From contig CAYGPZ010000007.1 of the NCBI GenBank assembly GCA_964352025.1, forward strand, positions 73,696 through 137,695: a stretch of 64,000 bases of DNA, in the 5' to 3' direction. The notes below the pieces were generated by a model that saw only the letters and a program-made list of their open reading frames with translations, had not been told where the DNA came from and searched no databases. Both the position numbers and the translations under genes were made by a program. This DNA is from Hirschia sp964352025 (lineage in GTDB: Bacteria; Pseudomonadota; Alphaproteobacteria; Caulobacterales; Hyphomonadaceae). The first letter of the stretch is position 1. The number at the start of each line of letters is the position of its first letter. This document shows, piece by piece, positions 51,712-59,915 of the stretch.

Positions 51712-53105
51712 CGAGCCTGCCCGTTCTGCTTGTCCAAATCTTCCGGCGTGCAAATAAATCCTGCAATTGCTGAAGCAGCTACTATTGCAGGTCCAGCCAA
51801 GTGCGTCCTAACGCCCGGTCCTTGGCGCCCTTCAAAATTCCTGTTGGTTGAAGAAATAACACGTGTCTGAGGCGCAAATGTTTCTCCTCCAGCATAGAAA
51901 CACATGGCACAACCAGGCTCTCCCCACTCAAACCCTGCATTCTTAAATACTTTGTCAATACCTAGAGCTTCTGCTTCTCGGCGAACAGACTTTGAACCAG
52001 GCACGCAAACTGCGCGTATATTTGGTGAGATTTGCCTTCCTTCAAGAACATTCGCGGCTGCAACCAAATCACTTAGCCGTCCATTTGTACACGAACCAAT
52101 AAAGGCTCCACCAATCTCGAAGTCCTTCAGATAATCGCCAACTTCCAAGCCCATATAGTCCAATGCTCTAACGCCAGCATTTTCAGGAATTGGCGCATGA
52201 ATATTCATGGACTGCTCTGGGCTAGTCCCCCAACTTACTTGTGGTTCTATTTCTGAAGCGTCTAATTCCAGCTCATATTCAAATGGAGCATTCTCATCGC
52301 TAGTCAGTTCGTTCCAACTCTGTATGGCACTTTCGGCTTCTTCTTGAGCCGGAGAAAATGGCTTTCCTGTTACATATTCAAATGTCTTTTCATCCGGCGC
52401 GATAATCGCCGTAAATGCAGCGAACTCGACCGCTAGATTACAAAGGGTTAGACGTCCGTCTACAGACAATTTAGATATTGCAGGGCCACAAAACTCTATT
52501 GCGCAACGCTTTCCACCAGCTGCACCATATTTTCCGATAAGGTATAAGGCTAAATCCTTCGCGACGACGCCTTCGCTCAATTCTCCTGAAACATATATTC
52601 GCATTTGTTCAGGCTTTTTCACGCGAATTGCGCCTGTTGCCATTACGTGTTCAGCTTCGCTCGAGCCCACACCCCAAGCAAGAGCGCCAAGAGCACCTAA
52701 GCTACACGTATGACTATCCGGACAAACAAGTGATATTCCCGGCAAAGCTATGCCTTGCTCAGGCGCAACAACATGAACAATTCCTTGCTCAGCGCTATCT
52801 GTATCGATCAGATGGATACCCGCAGACTGAGACATTTCGCGCGTCTCAGTTATAAAATTCTCTCCACCAGGACTTCTTGCTTCATTGCGTCCGCGTCCTT
52901 CGCGAAATGACACAATGTGATCCATGATCGCAAAAACACGATTTGGGTCTTTTACCGCAAGCCCTCTAGCCGACAGATCCTTAAGAGCTACTCCACCTGT
53001 TCTCTCGTGCAGTAGTAGACGATCAATCGCCAATAAATCATACCCATCACCAGCGTCGGCAATTTTGTGAAACTTCCACAATTTATCGAAAAGCGTTTCG
53101 CTCAC
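51708..53105 (-). CDS. Isopropylmalate dehydratase large subunit-like (LeuC/aconitase family)
   Basis: About 465 residues. ISLVCPDSHTCSLGALGALAWGVGSSEAEHVMAT and IGSCTNGRLSDLVAAANVL plus GCAMCFYAGGE give the three Cys ligands of the 4Fe-4S cluster; NRNFEGRQGPGVRTHLAGPAIVAASAIAG follows. It hydrates/dehydrates a 2-alkylmalate or alkylmaleate. The GTG at 53105 is preferred because GGAGG lies five bases before it. An operator 17 bases upstream places it in the regulon. Leucine synthesis is possible but less likely, as no leuA, leuB or other leucine gene is near. Confidence 0.88.
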   Translation of the reverse strand: MSETLFDKLWKFHKIADAGDGYDLLAIDRLLLHERTGGVALKDLSARGLAVKDPNRVFAIMDHIVSFREGRGRNEARSPGGENFITETREMSQSAGIHLIDTDSAEQGIVHVVAPEQGIALPGISLVCPDSHTCSLGALGALAWGVGSSEAEHVMATGAIRVKKPEQMRIYVSGELSEGVVAKDLALYLIGKYGAAGGKRCAIEFCGPAISKLSVDGRLTLCNLAVEFAAFTAIIAPDEKTFEYVTGKPFSPAQEEAESAIQSWNELTSDENAPFEYELELDASEIEPQVSWGTSPEQSMNIHAPIPENAGVRALDYMGLEVGDYLKDFEIGGAFIGSCTNGRLSDLVAAANVLEGRQISPNIRAVCVPGSKSVRREAEALGIDKVFKNAGFEWGEPGCAMCFYAGGETFAPQTRVISSTNRNFEGRQGPGVRTHLAGPAIVAASAIAGFICTPEDLDKQNGQAR

Positions 53106-53121
53106 TACTTCCTCCAAAACA

Positions 53122-53137
53122 TAATGATATATCTTTT
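53122..53137. promoter_or_regulatory. Regulon operator TAATGATATATCTTTT
   Basis: The last site of the series, directly upstream of the LeuC-like gene. Beyond it, 53138-53409 is AT-rich with no gene or strong signal that I can see. Confidence 0.7.
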
Positions 53138-53409
53138 AAAGCAATAGAGCCAATCAGGGAATAGGGATCGGAGAATTTTCCTTCAATTCATATCCGAGCT
53201 GAGCAATAGTTTCATCAATATTTCAAAGCGTTAAATTAATTCTAGCTAAATCAATACTTTGCAATTGAACTAGTTCTCAATGTGTATTTTTTATAGCTAA
53301 CAGTATCCCGCCAAGACACCATCACACATGGAAAAATTCATGTTTAGTATCAAATAATTACAGAAAGAATAAAAACTACAGAATAATTACAAAAAAATCA
53401 GACCATTGC

Positions 53410-54090
53410 TTAGACACGAATAAATTCGACTAGTTTTTGGAAAGGATGTCCATAATCATGAATCGCCTTTACTTCAAATCCAGTTCGAAAATTAAGTAAA
53501 TTTCTTATCGTACTGTCAGTATAATGAAATGGATCTTTAATCGCATATGACACAACATTGGTTCCCAGCTTATTCATATAACTCCAGTCATAATCAAGAG
53601 CCTCAATGTCGTTTGGAAGAACGATCATAGAACTAAAATAACTTTTGCCACTTTGCATTTTAGAGCTAAGGTGGCGCAAGCAAAGCAGAATAGAATTTAA
53701 ACTCAAATGGGAGAAAAGAGAATTTGAAAACGCGAAATCTACTTCTTCATCCTCAATTGAGTCGAAGCTAAAGTCAGACGAAATTAAACTTTGAAAAATA
53801 CTTGTGTCTATTCCTGCCGCCACCAATCTTTCCAGGCCTGACGATATCGATGGTTCGCTTAGGTCTTGAACATAGAATTTTTTTGGGACACCAATTTCGT
53901 GCAATTTTTCACCGAGAACGATGTCACCAGCACCAATATCAAGGAATACTTTTCCGGTTAAGTCACCCATGTGTGTTTTTATTGCCGGAACCTGCCAAGA
54001 AGTTAGAGCATCTCTATAAACCGCGTCAGTAATCCGAGCTTTTTTTCCATAATTATTTTCCGAATAGTCTGAAAAATCGGTCTTAGACAT
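53410..54090 (-). CDS. SAM-dependent methyltransferase-like protein
   Basis: About 226 residues. KVFLDIGAGDIVLGEKLHEIGV is the SAM-binding motif I, with YVQDLSEPSISSG and DFAFSNSLFSHLSLNSILLCLRHLSSKMQSGKSYFSS after it. ATG 54090 follows AAGGAAAATAA. No close partner gene is present. Its AT-rich DNA and position between the catabolic island and guaA mark it as accessory. The substrate is unknown; lipid or glycan methylation is a guess. Confidence 0.65.
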   Translation of the reverse strand: MSKTDFSDYSENNYGKKARITDAVYRDALTSWQVPAIKTHMGDLTGKVFLDIGAGDIVLGEKLHEIGVPKKFYVQDLSEPSISSGLERLVAAGIDTSIFQSLISSDFSFDSIEDEEVDFAFSNSLFSHLSLNSILLCLRHLSSKMQSGKSYFSSMIVLPNDIEALDYDWSYMNKLGTNVVSYAIKDPFHYTDSTIRNLLNFRTGFEVKAIHDYGHPFQKLVEFIRV

Positions 54091-54196
54091 CACTTATTTT
54101 CCTTTCCTTCGTCCTTGTTGCTCGTCATTTGTCAGACAACGAAGCCAACCTTTGAGCTAAAAGGATATTATTATTCAGTTCCATAATATATACTTC

Positions 54197-54235
54197 GCTA
54201 CATATTCAAAACACACTTACTTTTGAATATGTAGC
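54197..54235. repeat. 15-base perfect inverted repeat downstream of guaA
   Basis: GCTACATATTCAAAA paired with TTTTGAATATGTAGC around a nine-base loop. It lies between the methyltransferase start and the guaA stop. It has no U-run typical of terminators on either strand beyond the A/T in the stem, but may still form the 3' end of guaA mRNA. Confidence 0.6.
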
Positions 54236-54263
54236 TGTAATACGGTTCAAATTTGCACTGTCA

Positions 54264-55838
54264 CTATTCCCATTCGATTGTGCCGGGAGGCTTGGAGGTG
54301 ATATCATACGTTACGCGGTTGATACCCTTCACTTCGTTGATGATCCGTGTGGCGGTCTCGCTAAGGAATTCATGCGAATATGGGTAGTAATCTGCCGTCA
54401 TACCATCAACTGATGTGACTGCACGCATAGCACATGCATAATCATATGTACGCCCATCTCCCATTACACCAACAGTGCGGACTGGTAGGATGGCGACATA
54501 TGCCTGCCAGATTTCATCATATAATCCGTGCTTGCGAATTTGATCGATGTAAACGGCATCTGCTTCACGTAGAATTTCAAGCTTTTCACGCGTGATCAAT
54601 CCAGGACAGCGAATAGCCAAACCGGGCCCTGGGAATGGATGACGTCCAATAAAGCTTTGCGGCAAACCAAGCTCACGACCTAGCGCCCTTACTTCATCTT
54701 TGAAGAGTTCGCGAAGAGGCTCAACTAGCTTGAGACCCATTTTCTCCGGAAGTCCGCCCACATTGTGGTGAGATTTGATCGTCACAGACGGACCACCTGA
54801 GAAGCTTACAGATTCAATTACATCAGGATACAAAGTTCCCTGCGCAAGGAATTCAGCACCTTCAATCGTATCTGCATATTTCTGGAACACATCGATGAAT
54901 AGCTTACCGATTATTTTCCGTTTTGTTTCTGGATCGTCTTGGCCTTCTAACTGCCCCAAGAACAACTCACTCTCATCCGCATAGACAAGTTTGATTTTGT
55001 AGTTCTCAGTGAACATTGCAACAACTTCTTCGGCTTCATTCTTACGAAGCAAACCGTTGTTTACAAATACACATGTTAGCTGATCACCAATAGCTTGATG
55101 CAGCAACAATGCCGTTACAGAACTATCAACACCACCAGAAAGACCACAGATAACTTGCTTATCGCCGACTTGCTCACGGATACGAGCAATCGCTTCTTCT
55201 CGATAAGCCCCCATTGTCCAATCACCTTTAAAGCCAGCAAGCTTTAAAAAGTTAGCATATAGCTTATCGCCATTTGGCGTGTGATGAACTTCAGGGTGAA
55301 ATTGCACAGCAAAGAAATTTCGCTTCAGATCAGCGGTAATCGCGTATGGCGCGCCCGGCGAAGTTCCGTAAACTTCAAATCCCGGTGCGATTTCAGCCAC
55401 GTGGTCACCGTGTGACATCCACACTTGCTCATCGCCTTCAGCAAACCAACCGGATAAGACATCCAATTTATCCTCTGTAGGGGTCACAAATGCACGTCCA
55501 AACTCTGCAGTCGCGTGTTCACCTGCTTCAACGCGGCCACCAAGGTCATGCATCATGACCTGCTGCCCGTAACATATTCCAAGAATAGGAACTCCAAATT
55601 CATATGCAGCTTGCGGAGGTCTAGGAGATCCTTCACGCATTACCGAGTCCGGTCCGCCAGAGAATATAATCGCTTTTGGATTATAAGCTTTTAGCTTTTC
55701 ATCTGTCACACTCTGATAAGGGTGAATTTCACAATAAACGCCACTTTCGCGAAGACGGCGAGCGATGAGTTGCGTCACCTGACTACCGAAGTCGATGATG
55801 AGCGCTTTTTCGTGTTGGATTTCTTGGATATCAGTCAT
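54264..55838 (-). CDS. guaA: GMP synthase (glutamine-hydrolysing)
   Basis: About 524 residues. The glutaminase domain has GICYGQQVMMHDLGG (Cys nucleophile) and FFAVQFHPEVHHT (His); the ATP-pyrophosphatase has CGLSGGVDSSVTALLLH; the C-terminal dimerisation part ends RVTYDITSKPPGTIEWE. It converts XMP to GMP with glutamine and ATP. ATG 55838 is the family-like start; an upstream extension to 55874 lacks support. guaB lies about 5 kb away on the same strand. Confidence 0.97.
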   Translation of the reverse strand: MTDIQEIQHEKALIIDFGSQVTQLIARRLRESGVYCEIHPYQSVTDEKLKAYNPKAIIFSGGPDSVMREGSPRPPQAAYEFGVPILGICYGQQVMMHDLGGRVEAGEHATAEFGRAFVTPTEDKLDVLSGWFAEGDEQVWMSHGDHVAEIAPGFEVYGTSPGAPYAITADLKRNFFAVQFHPEVHHTPNGDKLYANFLKLAGFKGDWTMGAYREEAIARIREQVGDKQVICGLSGGVDSSVTALLLHQAIGDQLTCVFVNNGLLRKNEAEEVVAMFTENYKIKLVYADESELFLGQLEGQDDPETKRKIIGKLFIDVFQKYADTIEGAEFLAQGTLYPDVIESVSFSGGPSVTIKSHHNVGGLPEKMGLKLVEPLRELFKDEVRALGRELGLPQSFIGRHPFPGPGLAIRCPGLITREKLEILREADAVYIDQIRKHGLYDEIWQAYVAILPVRTVGVMGDGRTYDYACAMRAVTSVDGMTADYYPYSHEFLSETATRIINEVKGINRVTYDITSKPPGTIEWE

Positions 55839-55951
55839 GGCAAGCACATAACTGAAGTTTATCAGTTTGCCCACCCTATTCGAACTTAAAGCAATCTATT
55901 TTTTAGACCAAAAGGAAACAAAAAGCTCGATATAATGTCCTGACACATCCG

Positions 55952-56422
55952 CTAGCCTGTGAAACGTTCGCCAATCGCTCGCTGCCTAAAACGATTCATT
56001 AAATCAGCAAGAGCTTCAGGATCCCGGCTCCCCGCTTCAATCAAAATATCGTCACCGGTATCACCGAGCTCTTGTCGACACCAAACGCCTCTTTGACCTT
56101 TAAAGGTTTCAGCGCGAAAAGAAGACACATCCTTCCAAGCCCAGCTATGCACAGCACCGTAAACACCGCGTGTGAACTGATCGGTCTCAAGTAACACGTA
56201 AGACCCGCCCGTGCGAACATGTTCCACACCGAACCAAATTCCAGGAAGAAACACAAAAATAGCGAAGAACGCCAAAATGCCTTTACCCGCTATTATAAAA
56301 CCAATCGCGACGAGAATAAAAAAGACATTTGCTGCGGTCATGAGCAAACTCATCACCCATCCATTTCGCAACCGAATAGTATCAGGCAAAGGCGCATTCT
56401 TTGGTGGAATATCAGAGATCAA
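55952..56422 (-). CDS. Small membrane protein of unknown function
   Basis: 156 residues. Two adjacent hydrophobic spans (VMSLLMTAANVFFILVAIGFII and GILAFFAIFVFLPGIWFGV) are followed by a cytoplasmic-looking part with GGSYVLLETDQFTRGVYGAVHSWAWKDVSSFRAE that resembles a PH-like fold, a common layout in uncharacterised proteobacterial proteins. It is between guaA and an rRNA methyltransferase gene. The function is unknown. Confidence 0.65.
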   Translation of the reverse strand: MISDIPPKNAPLPDTIRLRNGWVMSLLMTAANVFFILVAIGFIIAGKGILAFFAIFVFLPGIWFGVEHVRTGGSYVLLETDQFTRGVYGAVHSWAWKDVSSFRAETFKGQRGVWCRQELGDTGDDILIEAGSRDPEALADLMNRFRQRAIGERFTG

Positions 56423-56578
56423 GAGTGAGGTCCTCCCGCCTGAATGATCGTGTGAAAATCAATCAGCCAAATTCAACAGAATCTAGTTCCAACTCTACAT
56501 AACCATATTATTGCACCAAATTATGTCGATTTCAAAGATCACTTTATTTATCGCACTACGATCGTTGAATTACTCTGC

Positions 56579-57886
56579 TTAGCTTTCACGCCGCATCAAT
56601 GCCATGAAGAAACCATCTGTTCCCGCAGTTCTAGGCGTCAAACGAACGGAGCCACCTGGTCTTTTACATTTTGAAATGACATCTTCCCCTTCCTCAGTTA
56701 GTTGGCCCGACAAAATCACGCTTTCAACTACATCTACCTGAGAAAAATCAGAACGATCCGCCAAGAATGAAGCGACTTGATCTTCATTCTCTTCCATCAA
56801 AAATGAACATGTAATGTAGAGCAAACGCCCGCCCGGTTTCACGTAGTTACAGGCGGTGTGAAGAATTTCAGTTTGCTGCTCAAGGCGCATCTTTAAAGAA
56901 TTTTCTTTTAGACGCCACTTAGAATCTGGACGACGACGCCAAGTCCCAACACCAGAACAAGGCGCATCAATAATAACGAGGTCCATATTTAGCTCTAAGT
57001 CACCAAGCCCTTGATCTTCCTGTGGGTGACGCAACTGAACGTTTCGCACACCAGCGCGTTTAATACGCGGGATAGTGGCAGACAAACGACGGCCGTCGAT
57101 ATCATATGTATATATCTGACCTTTGTTCTGCATTGTCGCAGCCATTGCCAGAGATTTACCACCGCCGCCTGCACAATAATCCAAGACTTGCTCACCAGGC
57201 TGAGCATTTGCACCTGCTGCTGCCATTTGACTACCTGCATCCTGAACTTCGACCCACCCTTTTGAATAGGCAGGGATAGTTTCAACAGAATTCGCGCGTA
57301 CAGAAGGATCAGGCGCAGGAATACGATAACCATTCTTAAGCAAAGGAATTGGCTCAGCTTGGACTGAACGCAACGCTTTTTCTGCTTTTTCCGGGTCGGC
57401 TTTCAACGTGTTGATCCGCAAATCGACTGGCGCACGAACGGCCATGGCTTGTGCTTCAACAACGGCTTCTTCTCCGAAGGCACGCTCCATCATCGGGGCC
57501 ATCCATTCAGGATAATCACCACGCACATTCGCAGGGGCAACTGGATCAGGAGCCATCACCAGACGCTCACGTTCGTCTAGTGTTAGCGCAGACGGTGCGT
57601 GTTCTTGATCAAACGCCTCATCAACACGGCCGATATCCCATTTCCACACATGCGTTAGAGCACCCAAAATCAATGAACGGGGCTCATCTGATCCCATCGC
57701 ATGTGCAAGAGAGAGTTTGTTGCGCAGTGCATCTAGCACCAAACCAGAAACCCATGCGCGGTCTTTGGAGCCGGCATAACGCGCACGCTTACCCCAATCC
57801 TTTGCAGCAGATTTAACCGGCTGATGACGTGTCAGAACGTCCGTAATTACACCTATAGCTGCATCAATTTTACCGCCGTCACGCAT
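56579..57886 (-). CDS. RsmB/NOP2 family RNA (cytosine-5) methyltransferase
   Basis: 435 residues: an N-terminal NusB-like helical part, then WVEVQDAGSQMAAAGANAQPGEQVLDYCAGGGGKSLAMAATM (SAM site), LVIIDAPCSGVGTWRRRPDSKW (Pro-Cys) and LLYITCSFLMEENEDQV (catalytic Thr-Cys). Both family cysteines are present. It methylates cytosine C5 in RNA, most likely 16S rRNA C967 or an equivalent. The start overlaps the upstream gene by 8 bases. Confidence 0.9.
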   Translation of the reverse strand: MRDGGKIDAAIGVITDVLTRHQPVKSAAKDWGKRARYAGSKDRAWVSGLVLDALRNKLSLAHAMGSDEPRSLILGALTHVWKWDIGRVDEAFDQEHAPSALTLDERERLVMAPDPVAPANVRGDYPEWMAPMMERAFGEEAVVEAQAMAVRAPVDLRINTLKADPEKAEKALRSVQAEPIPLLKNGYRIPAPDPSVRANSVETIPAYSKGWVEVQDAGSQMAAAGANAQPGEQVLDYCAGGGGKSLAMAATMQNKGQIYTYDIDGRRLSATIPRIKRAGVRNVQLRHPQEDQGLGDLELNMDLVIIDAPCSGVGTWRRRPDSKWRLKENSLKMRLEQQTEILHTACNYVKPGGRLLYITCSFLMEENEDQVASFLADRSDFSQVDVVESVILSGQLTEEGEDVISKCKRPGGSVRLTPRTAGTDGFFMALMRRES

Positions 57887-58400
57887 TCGGTTTAAACCTT
57901 TTAAATGTCACCAAAGTATCAGCACTTACCCTTTGAGATTCAGCAAGACGCGTCTCGATTTTTCCAGAGAACCGACCTGCATGCATAATCCCGAGGGCAT
58001 CTGTGAGCAGATACAGGTGGAAAGAAGCTGTAGCGCATGCTTTCTCAAATTCATCAAGATAATGCAATGCGTTTATTCGAATTTCCTGAGAGTTGTGTAT
58101 TTCTGCTGCATCTACAAAGAATGTATGCGCCAGATAATTCCGATAACGGATGAAAGCTTTGATATTATTAGCCCAGACTGGATCCTGCTCGACAAACGTC
58201 TTTTCAACTCGCCGATATATCAACCCTAGCGACTGGCCTTCCAATTCATCTCGTTTTTCACGATTGGCCAACCCTTCCGACTTGATCATCGACCAAACAG
58301 TGTTTTCCAAAGTTTGTTCAAAAGCCTGTGCACGAAAGCATGCTTCACCATAGCGACGAAACACAGCATCAATATCTTTATCTGGATCAGTTTTACTCAT
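57879..58400 (-). CDS. Hypothetical helical protein with HEPN-like RX4H motif
   Basis: 173 residues, all-helical in appearance. KAFIRYRNYLAHTFFVD contains R87-N-Y-L-A-H92, matching the RX4-6H signature of HEPN-fold proteins, many of which are RNases or part of toxin and defence systems. It overlaps the rRNA methyltransferase gene by 8 bases and has no obvious antitoxin partner. A non-catalytic helical role is equally possible. Confidence 0.55.
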   Translation of the reverse strand: MSKTDPDKDIDAVFRRYGEACFRAQAFEQTLENTVWSMIKSEGLANREKRDELEGQSLGLIYRRVEKTFVEQDPVWANNIKAFIRYRNYLAHTFFVDAAEIHNSQEIRINALHYLDEFEKACATASFHLYLLTDALGIMHAGRFSGKIETRLAESQRVSADTLVTFKRFKPNA

Positions 58401-58446
58401 TCAAGCGTTTTGCCCGCTCGTACGAACAACCGCAAGAACTAATAAA

Positions 58447-59709
58447 CTATTCAGTCACCTCAGGCGCTTCACTAAAAGTTCCGTAAAACGGACTTTCTGG
58501 ATGCAACAAACCTACACCTGTTCCCAAAGCCCCCAATACGAGCGCTAGAAAAACAACTGGTAAAAGAGATGGCTTCTGTTTGGTCGCAAACTTCTGCATG
58601 GGTTGCGCCGCCGCAAGATCACTAAACTCCGGCACATCTTCCATTTCAGTTTGGACAATGGCTGATTGTTCAGGAGGAGCCGTTTCAATAATCGGTTCTT
58701 CTTCGGGTGGAGTTTCAATAGGTAAATCTACTTCGGGTGCTTCAACAACTGGTTCAATCTCCGGAAGAGTTTCCAGAACCTCTTCGGCCGCTTCTTCAAC
58801 GACAGGCTCTTCGACGGATTGAACCTCTGTTATCTCTGCCTCTTCAACCTCAGGAATCTCAGCTACTTCATCCAGCTCCGGTAGGCTGTCTTCTGGAGAT
58901 GAGAAGTCTTCAGGGGTAAGCTCAACTATTTCTTCCAAAGGCTCGATCTCTGGAGGAGCTAGTTCTGGAGCCTCGAGCGCTTCAACTTCATCCTTTAAAG
59001 ATGCTTCTTGCTCGGCCACCGGCTCAGCAACAACTTCTTCAATAGGTTCTATATCTTCAATTTCAGGAAGCTCTTCGATCTCAGGCAGATTATCCTCGGC
59101 CAGCGCTTCTACTTCAGCTGGTTCCAGCTCAGGGACTTCTAACTCTGGCAAATCAACACTATCGAGTTCAGGGGCATCTAGCTCTTCTAAACCAGGTGTT
59201 TCCAAAGTGTCTTGAGCGACTTCATCAATTTCATCATCAATAGCAGGAGCTTCGAGCTCTGTTGCCATCACATCAAGGTCTATCGGTGTAGTTTCCACGA
59301 TGGTTGGAAGCTCTAGATCTTTCGCTTCTGGCAAGTCAAAGTTTTGAACAGAAACACCAGCATATGTAGTGCTGACATCCTTTTTAACCAATTGAGACAC
59401 AGCTCTCCAAGCAACATTCTCACGTTGTCCGATCGATTGAGCATTGATTGCGTCTAAGCCAGATAATTCAGGCGGAACTGGTGTTTTATCTAATAAAACC
59501 AAAACACTGTTAGGAAGGTCTTTAAGTTGTTTACGAGACGATTTCGCCAACTCGCGTGACCAGACAACAATCTGTCGGTCTGCGCTTGCTTTTTGACTAT
59601 ATGCACTTACCGCCTCGACAATCGTAGGCAATCTCTGTTTTCCTAAAAACCTAGCCAAAGAAGCCGCAGCTTTTTTATCAGCATCTGCGCAAACTATACG
59701 AAGAGCCAT
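58447..59709 (-). CDS. Glu/Pro-rich protein with C-terminal membrane anchor
   Basis: 420 residues in three parts. Residues 1-115 look like a small alpha/beta domain (MALRIVCADADKKAAASLARFLGKQRLPTIVEAV). Residues about 125-365 are low complexity, very acidic, built from repeats such as LPEIEELPEIEDIEP. Near the end a single span, LLPVVFLALVLGALGTGVGLL, is followed by a short tail. This fits a periplasm- or cytoplasm-spanning linker protein. No family is recognised; it is next to guaB. Confidence 0.6.
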   Translation of the reverse strand: MALRIVCADADKKAAASLARFLGKQRLPTIVEAVSAYSQKASADRQIVVWSRELAKSSRKQLKDLPNSVLVLLDKTPVPPELSGLDAINAQSIGQRENVAWRAVSQLVKKDVSTTYAGVSVQNFDLPEAKDLELPTIVETTPIDLDVMATELEAPAIDDEIDEVAQDTLETPGLEELDAPELDSVDLPELEVPELEPAEVEALAEDNLPEIEELPEIEDIEPIEEVVAEPVAEQEASLKDEVEALEAPELAPPEIEPLEEIVELTPEDFSSPEDSLPELDEVAEIPEVEEAEITEVQSVEEPVVEEAAEEVLETLPEIEPVVEAPEVDLPIETPPEEEPIIETAPPEQSAIVQTEMEDVPEFSDLAAAQPMQKFATKQKPSLLPVVFLALVLGALGTGVGLLHPESPFYGTFSEAPEVTE

Positions 59710-59915
59710 TTTGCCTACCCCACAATTTCCAACTTAAATATATTTATAGTCGACACATACATTGCGATACACTGCAGCAAATTTGGATTCGAAACTCAAG
59801 CAACAAACGCAATAATTAACTTTTGCTCAACAATTAACCACACTGCTTCAAATATGATCAATTGGGCAAGCCAATTTACATCAATTAGCTTGCCATCAGA
59901 TCATACAGTTAGGTC
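59710..59915. other. Gene-free gap between guaB and the Glu/Pro-rich gene
   Basis: No gene is seen. GGCAAGC (59865-59871) and GCTTGCC (59888-59894) form a weak inverted repeat just downstream of the guaB stop, without a clear U-run. Confidence 0.5.

Noticed and set aside
51082..53105. Calling the pair leucine-biosynthetic leuCD
   Set aside because: No other leucine genes are near and a catabolic operator precedes the pair; the family name is kept but the gene symbols are not.
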